A DNA stretch of 31,864 nt from CBDFKB01 sp965248715 (GTDB lineage: Bacteria; Pseudomonadota; Alphaproteobacteria; Rhizobiales; Rhizobiaceae), in assembly GCA_965248715.1 (NCBI GenBank), contig CBDFKB010000002.1:1-31864 (forward strand), in the 5' to 3' direction. Shown here one piece after another: positions 19,817 through 27,317 of this stretch. Made by a program: the position numbers and the translations under genes. The first letter of the stretch is position 1. Each line of letters begins with the position of its first letter. Below the pieces are notes generated by a model. That model saw only the letters and a list, made by a program, of their open reading frames with translations, had not been told where the DNA came from and ran no database searches.

Positions 19817-20290
19817 ATGGACAAGATTCCGATGACTGCCGGCGGGTATGCCGCACTCGAGATTGAACTGAAACGTCGCCAGTCGGAAGATCGCCACGCG
19901 ATTATCCAGGCGATCTCAGAAGCGCGCGCCCATGGTGATCTGTCGGAAAACGCGGAATATCATGCCGCCAAGGAACAGCAGAGCCTTAATGAAGGTCGAG
20001 TGGCCCTGTTGGAAGATTTGTTGACCCGAGCTGACGTGATCGACGTATCGAAACTCTCCGGCGGCACTGTCAAGTTCGGTGCCACCGTATGCGTAGTTGA
20101 CGAAGAAAGCGAAGAGCAAAACACTTACCAGATCGTTGGCGATCAGGAAGCTGATGTCAAATCCGGGAAAGTATCGATCTCCTCGCCGATGGCCCGCGCG
20201 CTGATTGGCAAGGAAGAAGGCGATACGGTGGAAGTGGTAGCGCCGGGCGGATCGAAATCCTACGAAATTTTGTCGGTTGTGTTCGCCTGA
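19817..20290 (+). CDS. greA: Transcription elongation factor GreA
   Basis: A 157-residue GreA. The N-terminal coiled coil carries 'ISEARAHGDLSENAEYHAAKE' at about 35-55, with the acidic tip residues D and E that stimulate RNA cleavage in the RNA polymerase channel. The C-terminal FKBP-like domain includes 'ISSPMARALIGKEEGD'. It rescues backtracked RNA polymerase. The ATG at 19817 has the Shine-Dalgarno gggaagga 7 bp upstream; an in-frame ATG at 19802 overlaps that signal and is not the likely start. It precedes the lpsB gene by 27 bp. Confidence 0.96.
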   Translation: MDKIPMTAGGYAALEIELKRRQSEDRHAIIQAISEARAHGDLSENAEYHAAKEQQSLNEGRVALLEDLLTRADVIDVSKLSGGTVKFGATVCVVDEESEEQNTYQIVGDQEADVKSGKVSISSPMARALIGKEEGDTVEVVAPGGSKSYEILSVVFA

Positions 20291-20317
20291 CCTTTCGCGC
20301 CAGGAAGTGATTGGTCG

Positions 20318-21388
20318 ATGCCGAAAAGCGGTGAAATAGAGGTCGTTGCACCTAACTTTAATCGCCGTCTTTCCGGGGTGACGGCGACAATTGTGCGGCT
20401 GTTGCCGTTACAGATGAGTTCGATCGGCATCGTCACCATCGGACCGACCATGCCCTCGTGGTTACCATCCATCTCGTGGTGGCAATTGCTGACGTTGGGG
20501 TGCTCGCCGCCGGCGGCGAAACCGTTTCGGATCTGGCATGCAAGACGCAATATCGAGATGTTGTTCGGATTGTTCTTGAAATATTTGATGATGCAGCGCC
20601 TGGGGTTGGTTTTTACCTCCGCCTCGCAGCGCCACCATAGCGCATATTCCAAATGGCTGATCCGCCGCCAGGATCATGTCATCGCCACCTCAAAGCGCAC
20701 AAAATCCTATTTGACCGTGCCGGCCACCGTGATCCGTCATGGCATCGACGGCGCATCCTTTTGTCCACCCGAAGACCGGGAAAAGGCTTTTTGCGAAACC
20801 GGCTTGCCAGGCAAATATGCGGTGGGCTGTTTCGGGCGCATCCGCCGGCAAAAAGGCACCGATTTATTCATAGCGGCGATGATTGAACTGCTGCCGGATC
20901 ACCCTGACTGGTCAGCGGTCATTCTCGGCCGGGCGACCGAGCAGCATTTGCGCTTTCTCGCCGAACAAAAGCAGCGGATCGCTGATGCTGGTCTTAGCGA
21001 CCGGATCGTGTTCGCGGGCGAAGTTCCAGTCGAAGAGGTCGCGCAATGGTACCAACGGCTTTCCTTGTTCATCGCGCCGCAACGTTGGGAAGGGTTCGGG
21101 TTGACCCCGCTGGAGGCGATGGCCTGCGCCATGCCGGTGGTGGCGAGCGATGTCGGTGCTTTTGCTGAACTGGTGGTCGAAGGTAAGACCGGTTTTGTTG
21201 TCGCGGCCGACGACGCAGAGGCGATTGCGGCGGCTGCCGGTCCGCTGATGGGGGACGCCAAATTGCGCGAAACCATGGCGCGCGAGGCACGGCGCCATGT
21301 ACTGGCCCATTTCACCCTTGAGGGTGAAGCAGCGGCGATCAACCAAGTCTACCATAATCTTTGGCAAGGGGCGGGCGAACCGTCATGA
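20318..21388 (+). CDS. lpsB: LPS core glycosyltransferase LpsB (GT4)
   Basis: A 356-residue GT4 enzyme. 'RIWHARRNIEML' at 71-82 and 'FTSASQRHHSAYSKWLIRRQDHVIATS' at 99-125 match rhizobial LpsB. The donor site shows 'CFGRIRRQKGTDLFI' at 171-185 and an E-x7-E motif in 'EGFGLTPLEAMA' (E258, E266). LpsB transfers mannose (or a related hexose) during lipopolysaccharide core assembly at the cytoplasmic membrane and is broadly conserved in Rhizobiales. Gene order greA-lpsB supports the name. The ATG has an upstream aggaagtg Shine-Dalgarno. The lpsE/lpsD/lpsC genes that follow lpsB in Sinorhizobium are missing here; trxB comes next after 165 bp with nothing recognisable between. Confidence 0.88.
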   Translation: MPKSGEIEVVAPNFNRRLSGVTATIVRLLPLQMSSIGIVTIGPTMPSWLPSISWWQLLTLGCSPPAAKPFRIWHARRNIEMLFGLFLKYLMMQRLGLVFTSASQRHHSAYSKWLIRRQDHVIATSKRTKSYLTVPATVIRHGIDGASFCPPEDREKAFCETGLPGKYAVGCFGRIRRQKGTDLFIAAMIELLPDHPDWSAVILGRATEQHLRFLAEQKQRIADAGLSDRIVFAGEVPVEEVAQWYQRLSLFIAPQRWEGFGLTPLEAMACAMPVVASDVGAFAELVVEGKTGFVVAADDAEAIAAAAGPLMGDAKLRETMAREARRHVLAHFTLEGEAAAINQVYHNLWQGAGEPS

Positions 21389-21553
21389 GCGAAAGCTAAC
21401 TACCGGTTGCGCCGATCGGCCAGACCGGGCTCGGATCGCCGCCTTGTGTTTGGGTTTGAATTGACGCAATACCGCGTGGATGACGCGGCCCGATTTTACG
21501 GCGATTCGGGCTACCGGTTTGTACCCATCAAGATAGGAAAGTAACAAGAAAAA

Positions 21554-22519
21554 ATGCAGTCAAGGCATGTAAAGCTCATCATCATTGGCTCCGGTCCGGC
21601 CGGCTATACTGCGGCTATCTACGCGGCCAGAGCGCTGCTTGAGCCGGTTCTGCTCACCGGGATCGAACAGGGCGGCCAATTGACCATCACCACCGAGGTG
21701 GAAAATTATCCCGGCTACGCTGATCCGGTACAAGGTCCGTGGATAATGGAGCAGATGCTGGCACAGGCGACCAATGTGGGCGCTGAAATAGTCAACGATC
21801 ACGTAAGTGAAGTCGAAACCACCACACGGCCGTTCCGCGTCATCTGCGATTCTGGAAATTCGTTTACCTGCGATGCGCTGGTGATCGCGACCGGAGCCAA
21901 GGCAAAATGGCTGGGGCTTGAGAGCGAACAGAAATTCATGGGCTTTGGGGTTTCGGCCTGCGCCACCTGCGACGGCTTCTTTTACCGTGGCAAGCATGTG
22001 CTGGTGGTTGGCGGTGGTAATACCGCCGCCGAAGAGGCGCTTTATCTCGCCAATCTGGCGTCGAAGGTAACCCTGATCCACCGCCGTGACCAATTGCGCG
22101 CCGACAAGGTTTTGCAAAAGCGGGTTTTCGACACACCAAACATTGAAATTTTGTGGAACACGGAAATCGTCGAATTTGCCGGCGAAACCGGTCTGATGCC
22201 GTCATTGACCGGGGTTAGTTTGCGCGACAAGGTAAGTGGTGCAACCACGGCGATGGCGGTTGATGGGGTATTCATTGCCATTGGCCACACCCCGTCGGTA
22301 GAGCTGTTCGAAGGCAAATTGAAGCAAAAACCGAACGGTTATTTGTGGACCGCGCCGGACTCGACCGTGACCGACGTGCAGGGCATTTTTGCCGCCGGTG
22401 ACGTTACCGACGATATTTACCGCCAAGCCGTGACCGCAGCCGGGCTTGGCTGCATGGCAGCGTTGGAAGCGGAAAAGTTTCTGGCTCACTCAGCCCTGGT
22501 CGGCGCGGCAGCGGCCTAG
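21554..22519 (+). CDS. trxB: Thioredoxin reductase
   Basis: A 321-residue FAD/NADPH flavoprotein of the low-molecular-weight TrxR type. The FAD motif is 'GSGPAGYTAAIYAAR' at 12-26, the redox-active 'CATC' is at 136-139, the NADPH motif is 'VVGGGNTAAEEA' at 151-162 and the C-terminal FAD motif is 'GIFAAGDVTDD'. It reduces thioredoxin in the cytoplasm. A good Shine-Dalgarno (aggaaag) lies about 10 bp before the ATG. The stop codon TAG lies inside the CTAG end of an intergenic repeat, so the final residues 'VGAAAA' may have been changed by that insertion. It precedes lsrB as in rhizobia. Confidence 0.96.
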   Translation: MQSRHVKLIIIGSGPAGYTAAIYAARALLEPVLLTGIEQGGQLTITTEVENYPGYADPVQGPWIMEQMLAQATNVGAEIVNDHVSEVETTTRPFRVICDSGNSFTCDALVIATGAKAKWLGLESEQKFMGFGVSACATCDGFFYRGKHVLVVGGGNTAAEEALYLANLASKVTLIHRRDQLRADKVLQKRVFDTPNIEILWNTEIVEFAGETGLMPSLTGVSLRDKVSGATTAMAVDGVFIAIGHTPSVELFEGKLKQKPNGYLWTAPDSTVTDVQGIFAAGDVTDDIYRQAVTAAGLGCMAALEAEKFLAHSALVGAAAA

Positions 22520-22609
22520 TGGTTCGGCTCCAACATTTGCGTTCCGTTGCAACAATGTGATTTGCAAATCTTGGAATCAAAAGAACCACTAGCAAGATAT
22601 CGAATCTAG
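22516..22609. repeat. 94-bp CTAG-bounded repeat (family R2), copy A
   Basis: It runs from CTAG at 22516 to CTAG at 22606-22609 and matches 25562-25655 (same length) with about ten differences. It has internal complementary arms ctagtggttc and gaaccactag (22581-22592 region), then a tail caagatatcgaatctag. The first TAG is the stop codon of trxB. The CTAG ends suggest insertion at a CTAG or TA target, as for small IS5-type derivatives. Confidence 0.75.
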
Positions 22610-22680
22610 AGCGTGTTATCTCTTTGTTTATGCGTGTCATTTTTCGCAAAACCGGTACCCACTTTTGGGTGACACGCTCC
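22610..22680. repeat. RIME-like palindrome
   Basis: This directly abuts repeat copy A. It has the same architecture as the R1 family: a linker ctctttgtttatgcg and a hairpin at about 22632-22678 with arms gcgtgtca and tgacacgc around 'gcaaaaccggtacccac'. It lies between trxB and lsrB, within 60 bp of the lsrB start, so it could affect the lsrB leader. Confidence 0.6.
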
Positions 22681-22732
22681 AGTGGGGCAATATTAACAAC
22701 GGTTGGTATTAAACCGTGAAGGTGCGCAATCG

Positions 22733-23623
22733 ATGGATTGGGACAAGCTTAGAATATTTCACGCGGTCGCCGACGCCGGCAGCTTCACCCATGCCGCTGA
22801 AGCCCTGCATTTAAGCCAGTCGGCGATTTCGCGTCAGGTCAGCGGACTGGAGCAGGATCTCAAGGTTCCGTTATTTCATCGCCATGCCCGAGGTCTGATC
22901 ATGACCGAGCAAGGGGAAACCTTGTACCGCACCGTGCATGACGTTTTGCTTGAACTGGATTCGGTGCAAAACCGGTTGTCGGATTCCACCAAACGGCCAG
23001 TCGGTAAGCTGCGCGTCACCACAACCGTTGGCCTGGGAACCGGTTGGCTGACCAAGCGTATCCACGAATTTATGGAATATTACCCCGATGTGCGGCTGGA
23101 ATTGATATTGCAAAATGAGGAACTCGATCTCGGTATGCGCGAAGCCGATTGCGCGATCCGGCTGCGCTTGCCGCGCCAACCCGATCTGATCCAGCGCAAA
23201 CTGTTTACCGTTCACTTCCACATTTACGCCTCGCCCTCCTATGTGCAGCGTTATGGCCAGCCGCAAAACCTACTTGAGTTGGACGACCACCGCATTATTA
23301 CTTTCGGTGCCGGCGCGCCGGTCCATCTGACCGAAATCAACTGGCTTGAAACCGCCGGGCGCAAACCAGGAAGTCGGCGCGAGCCGGCACTTTCAGTCAA
23401 TAATCTGATCGGTATGGTCCAGATCGTTGAGGCTGGTGGCGGCATCGCCGTGTTGCCAGATTATATCGTCGAACAGGCGACCGGCCTGATGCAATTGATG
23501 CAAAGCGCGGAAGTGCCGAGCTTCGATACCTATTTTTGCTATCCGGAGGAATTGCGGCAATCGGCGCGCATGAAGGCGTTTCGCGATTTTCTGATCTCCA
23601 AATCGCGCAGTTGGCGGTTTTAG
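22733..23623 (+). CDS. lsrB: LysR-type regulator, LsrB/VtlR orthologue
   Basis: A 296-residue LysR regulator. The N-terminal winged HTH is 'MDWDKLRIFHAVADAGSFTHAAEALHLSQSAIS..' at 1-60 and a substrate-binding domain follows from about 92. Adjacency to trxB and the 'MDWDKLRIF' opening fit LsrB of Sinorhizobium and VtlR of Brucella, which control LPS, redox genes and AbcR small RNAs. Cysteines at 140 and 269 could serve in redox sensing, a property reported for LsrB, although the correspondence of individual cysteines was not checked. The ATG at 22733 is preceded by aaggtg; a longer frame from 22703 lacks conserved residues. zur follows 31 bp later. Confidence 0.88.
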   Translation: MDWDKLRIFHAVADAGSFTHAAEALHLSQSAISRQVSGLEQDLKVPLFHRHARGLIMTEQGETLYRTVHDVLLELDSVQNRLSDSTKRPVGKLRVTTTVGLGTGWLTKRIHEFMEYYPDVRLELILQNEELDLGMREADCAIRLRLPRQPDLIQRKLFTVHFHIYASPSYVQRYGQPQNLLELDDHRIITFGAGAPVHLTEINWLETAGRKPGSRREPALSVNNLIGMVQIVEAGGGIAVLPDYIVEQATGLMQLMQSAEVPSFDTYFCYPEELRQSARMKAFRDFLISKSRSWRF

Positions 23624-23654
23624 GTTCGATTTTGCTTCATCAAAGTTCCGCTCT

Positions 23655-24113
23655 ATGCTGGCGAGGTGGGAGCGGTTGCCGAACAATCCATTGGTGAACA
23701 TGGAAACAAATTTGCCCAGCCAAGCATCGAACCTGTCGCGCAACGAGGAACTGGTACTGTCGGCGCTGCACCGGGTGGAGCATCACGCCAGCGCTTATGC
23801 GATCCTCGACATGTTGCGCACGGAAGGCTTCAAGGCACCACCGCAAGTGTACCGGGCATTGGCCAAATTGTGTGAGCGCGGCATGGTGCATCGGCTCGAA
23901 TCACTCAATGCCTATGTCGCCTGCGCCCGGCCTGATCAGCACCGAACCGCGGTTATCGCATTTGCGATCTGTGACGATTGCGGCCATGTGGACGAATTTG
24001 ACGCCAAGACAGTCGAAGACCGGTTGGAGCGCTGGACTGCCGAGAACCGGTTTCATGCTTTGGGCACGACCATCGAAATCCATGGCAAATGCGCCAACTG
24101 CCATGGTTTGTAA
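23655..24113 (+). CDS. zur: Zinc uptake regulator Zur (Fur family)
   Basis: A Fur-family protein of 152 residues from the first ATG (137 from the ATG at 23700, which may be the true start). The HTH region contains 'SAYAILDMLRTEGFKAPPQVYRALAKL' at 46-72 and the Zur-specific 'HRLESLNAYVAC' at 79-90. Structural zinc cysteines appear as 'CDDC' (106, 109) and 'CANC' (146, 149). It represses zinc-uptake genes when zinc is sufficient. No zinc transporter is in the window, so it acts in trans. Neither start has a strong Shine-Dalgarno. The gene is followed by the small-RNA locus on the same strand. Confidence 0.9.
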   Translation: MLARWERLPNNPLVNMETNLPSQASNLSRNEELVLSALHRVEHHASAYAILDMLRTEGFKAPPQVYRALAKLCERGMVHRLESLNAYVACARPDQHRTAVIAFAICDDCGHVDEFDAKTVEDRLERWTAENRFHALGTTIEIHGKCANCHGL

Positions 24114-24289
24114 CAAGCCATGTATACTCGCCGTTCAAGCGGTATGGGGCGAGAAGGTCATACCAAAGCAACTGGATATTGGCCGTTTTGCCCCGTCTGT
24201 CGAGCTCTGCGCTCAGTGCATAGCTGGGTTGCACAAAGGCGGATTGTTATCTTGCTACCGAATGCCAATATCTTGGTAAGCAACAGATG

Positions 24290-24407
24290 ATCATCCGCGT
24301 TATTCCTCCCAATGCGTGTGATTTTGTTAGCTGTTCCCCTCAAGGGAGCTTGTTTTGAGTAGCTCCCTTATTGATATCCGGGCCCCATCGGGGTCCGGAT
24401 TTTTTTT
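24290..24407 (+). ncRNA. Small RNA with anti-Shine-Dalgarno loops, AbcR (alpha-r15)-like
   Basis: About 120 bases fold as three successive hairpins. Hairpin 1 (about 24297-24317) has a stem cgcgtt/aatgcg exposing attcctccc. A stretch with ctgttcccct follows. Hairpin 2 has perfect arms aagggagct (24342-24350) and agctccctt (24361-24369). Hairpin 3 is a terminator with eight T residues. Exposed CCUCCC/UUCCCC motifs and this layout are the hallmarks of AbcR RNAs, which silence ABC-transporter mRNAs with Hfq in Rhizobiales. In those bacteria LsrB/VtlR activates abcR genes and lsrB is close to the abcR locus, as here. The 5' end is a guess. No second tandem copy was seen. Confidence 0.6.
24376..24407 (+). 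terminator. Strong Rho-independent terminator
   Basis: An 11-bp GC-rich stem (atccgggcccc, loop atc, ggggtccggat; one G-U pair) is followed directly by eight T residues. It is the clearest intrinsic terminator in the window. It ends the small RNA and possibly read-through from zur. Confidence 0.88.
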
Positions 24408-24451
24408 GCCGCGCGCACCCTATTTGCCGGCAACACCCGCTTTTGTTGAAA

Positions 24452-25462
24452 TCACATAAAAAGCTTGCGGTTATTCATGCCAGCGTACAGATGGGCGACC
24501 TGCTCGCCATAGCCATTGTACATCAAGGTTGGCACTTTCTCACCGGTGTGCAGGATACGTTCTTTGGCCTGGCTCCAGCGCAGGTGCGGCACGTCAGGGT
24601 TCACATTTGCCCAAAACCCGTATTCCTTCGGCGCCAATTCCTCCCAAAAGCTGACCGGGCGGGTGTCGGTGAACTCAAACCGTACGATGGATTTGATCGA
24701 CTTGAAGCCGTATTTCCACGGTAGCGCCAACCGCAATGGCGCGCCGAACTGCTGGGCCAGCGTCTTGCCATAGGCACCGGTCACCAGAAATGCCAATTCA
24801 TTGCTGGCTTCCTCGATTGTCACACTTTCTATATAGGGCCACGGATACCAGGTTTGGCGCTGGCCCGATGCCATGTCAGGATTGTGAAAGGTCTCCATGC
24901 GCACGAATTTTGCTCCTGAAAGCGGACGAGCAAGCGCTAATAGGTCTCGCATCGCAAACCCGGTCCACGGTACGGTCATCGACCATGCTTCGACACAGCG
25001 GTGGCGGTAGAGCCGTTCCTCGAAGGCGACCTTGGTAAACAAATCGTCGATGGCGATGCGGAACGGCTTTTCGACTAATCCGTCGATGGTCACTTCCCAT
25101 GGCCGGGTGATCAGTTTCTGCGCCTTGGGAGCGATTTTTTTGTGGGAACCGAACTCAGAAAAATTATTGTAGGCGGCGTTGATCTCCTCGGGAGTTATCG
25201 GTCGGTCCAACCGATAGGTTTCATTGCGCGGCGTTGGGAACAAATGGCCGCTGGTACCGGGGTTGGGTGGAGCAAAGACCGGTGATCTTGCTGCGGCGAA
25301 TTGTTTTGATGATCCAGCCCGGTTGCCCAGATACCAGGCACCGGCACCGCCTGCGATCGTTAGCCCGGCGCCGGCCAGCAATGCGCGCCGGTTCCAAAAT
25401 ACAGCCTCCGGCGTTGCCGTGCTTTCTTTGGGTTCCCAACTACGTTTTGGACCAGATGCCAT
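24452..25462 (-). CDS. msrP: Protein-methionine-sulfoxide reductase catalytic subunit MsrP
   Basis: A 336-residue periplasmic molybdoenzyme of the YedY/MsrP family. A Tat signal 'WNRRALLAGAGLTIAG' spans 23-38. 'YNNFSEFGSHKK' at 98-109 and 'RLYRHRCVEAWSMTVPWTGF' at 150-169 are family signatures; C156 is the expected molybdenum ligand. It repairs oxidised methionines in envelope proteins with electrons from the membrane haem protein MsrQ. msrQ is not next to it on either side, so it must lie elsewhere or be replaced. The small RNA lies beyond its 3' end in convergent orientation. Confidence 0.94.
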   Translation of the reverse strand: MASGPKRSWEPKESTATPEAVFWNRRALLAGAGLTIAGGAGAWYLGNRAGSSKQFAAARSPVFAPPNPGTSGHLFPTPRNETYRLDRPITPEEINAAYNNFSEFGSHKKIAPKAQKLITRPWEVTIDGLVEKPFRIAIDDLFTKVAFEERLYRHRCVEAWSMTVPWTGFAMRDLLALARPLSGAKFVRMETFHNPDMASGQRQTWYPWPYIESVTIEEASNELAFLVTGAYGKTLAQQFGAPLRLALPWKYGFKSIKSIVRFEFTDTRPVSFWEELAPKEYGFWANVNPDVPHLRWSQAKERILHTGEKVPTLMYNGYGEQVAHLYAGMNNRKLFM

Positions 25463-25561
25463 AGGCAGATTGCCTTACCATCGTCATTGAGCAATTGTCC
25501 ACAGGCCCCAGGGGCGGCAAATCAGGGTTCGGCTATGCCGGTAAACTTTTGGTCATCAGCA

Positions 25562-25655
25562 CTAGTGGTTCGATTCCAACATTTGCGTCCCGTTGCAACA
25601 CTTAGGTTTGCAAATCTTGGCAACAAAAGAACCACTAGCAAGATATTGAATCTAG
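25562..25655. repeat. 94-bp CTAG-bounded repeat (family R2), copy B
   Basis: Same length and orientation as 22516-22609, starting and ending at CTAG. Inner arms are ctagtggttc and gaaccactag. Its right CTAG is shared with the next element (25652-25744), so two CTAG-bounded units sit head to tail. It lies between msrP and the curlin-like gene. Confidence 0.75.
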
Positions 25656-25744
25656 TGGAATTTTTAAATTTGACATTTGACATTTGACATTTGACAAACG
25701 ACGATGCGGCAAATGGGCACCAAATGTCAAATTCATTCCACTAG
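25652..25744. repeat. 93-bp CTAG-bounded palindrome with 7-bp tandem repeats
   Basis: Arms ctagtggaat plus aatttgacatttg on the left are matched by caaatgtcaaatt plus attccactag on the right, apart from four extra bases on the left. Between them is atttgac repeated four times (25668-25695). The element has CTAG at both ends like the R2 family but a different interior. No gene is visible here. Confidence 0.7.
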
Positions 25745-25802
25745 ACGGGTGCCGCGATATGCGCAACTTTGAGCGATGGTGGGGCGGATCATTAAAGCGC
25801 GT

Positions 25803-26219
25803 CTACCAGCCGAATTGGAAGGTTGCGCCAATGTTGCCATGGCCATTTTGAGCGACACGGCCGTTGGTGCCCTTGCCGAATTGGAACAGGCCATAGCTGT
25901 TGTGGTTGCCGTTTTGTTGCAGCGTGCCGTTGTGGTCGTCACCTTCCTGGTGCACTACACCAAAATTGCCGCCACCGTTTTGGGCAATGCCGGCCACGTT
26001 GTTGAAGCCGTGCTGATTAATCGCGCCATTGCCTTTGACCGCTTTGATCAGCGAATAGATCGCTAACCCGGCGCGCATGGCTTGCGCTTCGTCCTGGTTC
26101 TTGGGAGCGATGGTGAATGAAATCGATCCGCCGGCAATTGCGGGAGCTGAGAAACTGGCAGTAGCGATGGCGGCTGCGGCGATGATCTGGGTGATGCGAG
26201 CACGCAATTTGCGGGTCAA
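25803..26219 (-). CDS. Secreted curlin-repeat protein (CsgA/CsgB-like)
   Basis: A 138-residue protein with a signal peptide (about 1-29, cleavage after 'APAIA'). From about residue 62 to the end come seven imperfect repeats of about 11 residues built on N-x-Q-x-G-x-x-N, such as 'INQHGFNN', 'IAQNGGGN', 'LQQNGNHN' and 'VAQNGHGN', ending 'GATFQFGW'. This is the curlin-associated pattern that forms amyloid fibres on the cell surface. The start is a TTG with a perfect aggagg Shine-Dalgarno five bases upstream. No csgE, csgF or csgG export genes are in the window, so it is an orphan subunit or depends on genes elsewhere. It is divergent from the HTH-MEDS regulator. The window shows no second curlin gene. 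Confidence 0.8.
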   Translation of the reverse strand: MTRKLRARITQIIAAAAIATASFSAPAIAGGSISFTIAPKNQDEAQAMRAGLAIYSLIKAVKGNGAINQHGFNNVAGIAQNGGGNFGVVHQEGDDHNGTLQQNGNHNSYGLFQFGKGTNGRVAQNGHGNIGATFQFGW

Positions 26220-26534
26220 TATTGCCTCCTGTCGGTTTGTGGTATTGCTGCAACCGGTTTTGCCGGCCGATAATCACAACCTATACAACGCGCCTGAACC
26301 GATCTGGAACCGGTGGTTCAGCAACTGTTCACATGTTATTTTTCTCGGTAATAAATTGAAATCGTTAGGTAAATTATGCATCGATGATGCAATATTGAAT
26401 TTCTCCACCCATTTGCGCCAAATCGGCCCGAGTTCCTTCGGCATAATTGCCCGAGCAGTTTCATGCACCCACTATGCTGCTTGACTTCCAACTCGGCCGA
26501 ACAATATACAATCCACAGTTAGGAGTTCTCGAAT
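26220..26534. promoter_or_regulatory. Divergent promoter region between curlin-like and HTH-MEDS genes
   Basis: This 315-bp AT-richer stretch must hold both promoters. A perfect dyad, tgcatcgatgatgca, lies at 26377-26391 near its middle and could be an operator. The stretch just before the HTH-MEDS start has aggag about 9 bp from the ATG. Promoter boxes could not be fixed with confidence. Confidence 0.4.
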
Positions 26535-27299
26535 ATGCCCGTCGAGCGATCTTCGCCGCTGCTGACCATTGAGGAAGCTGCGCGTTATTTAAACGTCAGC
26601 AAGACATCATTGCGCCGGTGGACGAATACGGGCAAGCTGACCTGCCACCGGGTCGGCATGCGCCAAGAACGCCGCTTTGCGGTTGCCGACCTTGATCGGT
26701 TCCTAAATAACCCGCTGATTGGTGACGTGATGACCAGGGCCGAAACGCTCGGTAACGGCAACCGGCACATCTGCCTGCATTATAACGACAGCGATGAACA
26801 ATGGCGCTTGTTTCGCCCTTATGTGATCCATCATCTGGAGCGCAAAGCCCCGGTGCTGTTCTTCTACGATGAAACGCCGCTTGAGCAGGTTGAGGAATGG
26901 ATCAGGGCGGAAGGATATAACCCGCGCGAACTTGCCGACCAGCAGATGTTGGTCTTGGTGCCATCCATGGAAGCGTATTTGCCTGACGGGTACTTTTCGA
27001 CCGAGAGCATGATCGAATTCCTTGGCCAATTGATGGCTAATTTTGCTACGATTGGACATAGCAAGGTTTTGATGTCTGGCGAAATGACCTGGAGCTTGGC
27101 TGATCCGCCGGGGGTGGAAGAATTGATGGGTTATGAAAACCAGCTCAATTCGTTGATAGCCAACTATCGCGACCTGACCATCATCTGCCAATATTCGCTC
27201 AACCGGTTTGATTCAGCGACCACCCTGCAGGCGATCTGCCAGCATACCGTTGTGCAACACCGGTTGGGCGCGTCAGCCGGGTTTTATTCCCCATCCTAG
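26535..27299 (+). CDS. HTH (excisionase/MerR-like) regulator with MEDS sensory domain
   Basis: A 254-residue two-domain protein. Residues 8-57 are an excisionase-type winged HTH ('LTIEEAARYLNVSKTSLRRWTNTGKL..RVG..RRFAVADLDRFL'). Residues about 76-250 are a MEDS domain (methanogen/methylotroph DcmR sensory): 'HICLHYNDSDEQWRLFRPYVIHHLE' at the start, then 'VLFFYDETP', 'GEMTWSL' and 'ELMGYENQLNSL'. MEDS proteins such as DcmR respond to small molecules or act as KaiC-like partners; the signal here is unknown. It is divergent from the curlin-like gene, which makes that gene the obvious candidate target. Its stop TAG lies in a short remnant of the R2 repeat. Confidence 0.85.
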   Translation: MPVERSSPLLTIEEAARYLNVSKTSLRRWTNTGKLTCHRVGMRQERRFAVADLDRFLNNPLIGDVMTRAETLGNGNRHICLHYNDSDEQWRLFRPYVIHHLERKAPVLFFYDETPLEQVEEWIRAEGYNPRELADQQMLVLVPSMEAYLPDGYFSTESMIEFLGQLMANFATIGHSKVLMSGEMTWSLADPPGVEELMGYENQLNSLIANYRDLTIICQYSLNRFDSATTLQAICQHTVVQHRLGASAGFYSPS

Positions 27300-27317
27300 A
27301 TTCAATATCTTGCTAGT
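27296..27317. repeat. 22-bp end fragment of the R2 repeat (copy C)
   Basis: The reverse complement reads actagcaagatattgaatc followed by tag, identical to the right end of copy B. Both convergent genes stop within it: the HTH-MEDS gene at TAG 27297-27299 and the beta-barrel gene at the complement of CTA 27313-27315. It looks like the residue of an insertion or excision event. Confidence 0.65.

Noticed and set aside
23955..24280. Small ORFs over the zur end and the small-RNA leader
   Set aside because: They overlap zur in other frames or lack start signals, and the RNA folding features explain the region better.
25562..25580. tRNA-like T-arm (ggttcgattcc) in the R2 repeat
   Set aside because: The flanking bases pair at only three positions, no acceptor or anticodon arm can be built, and copy A has a different sequence there.
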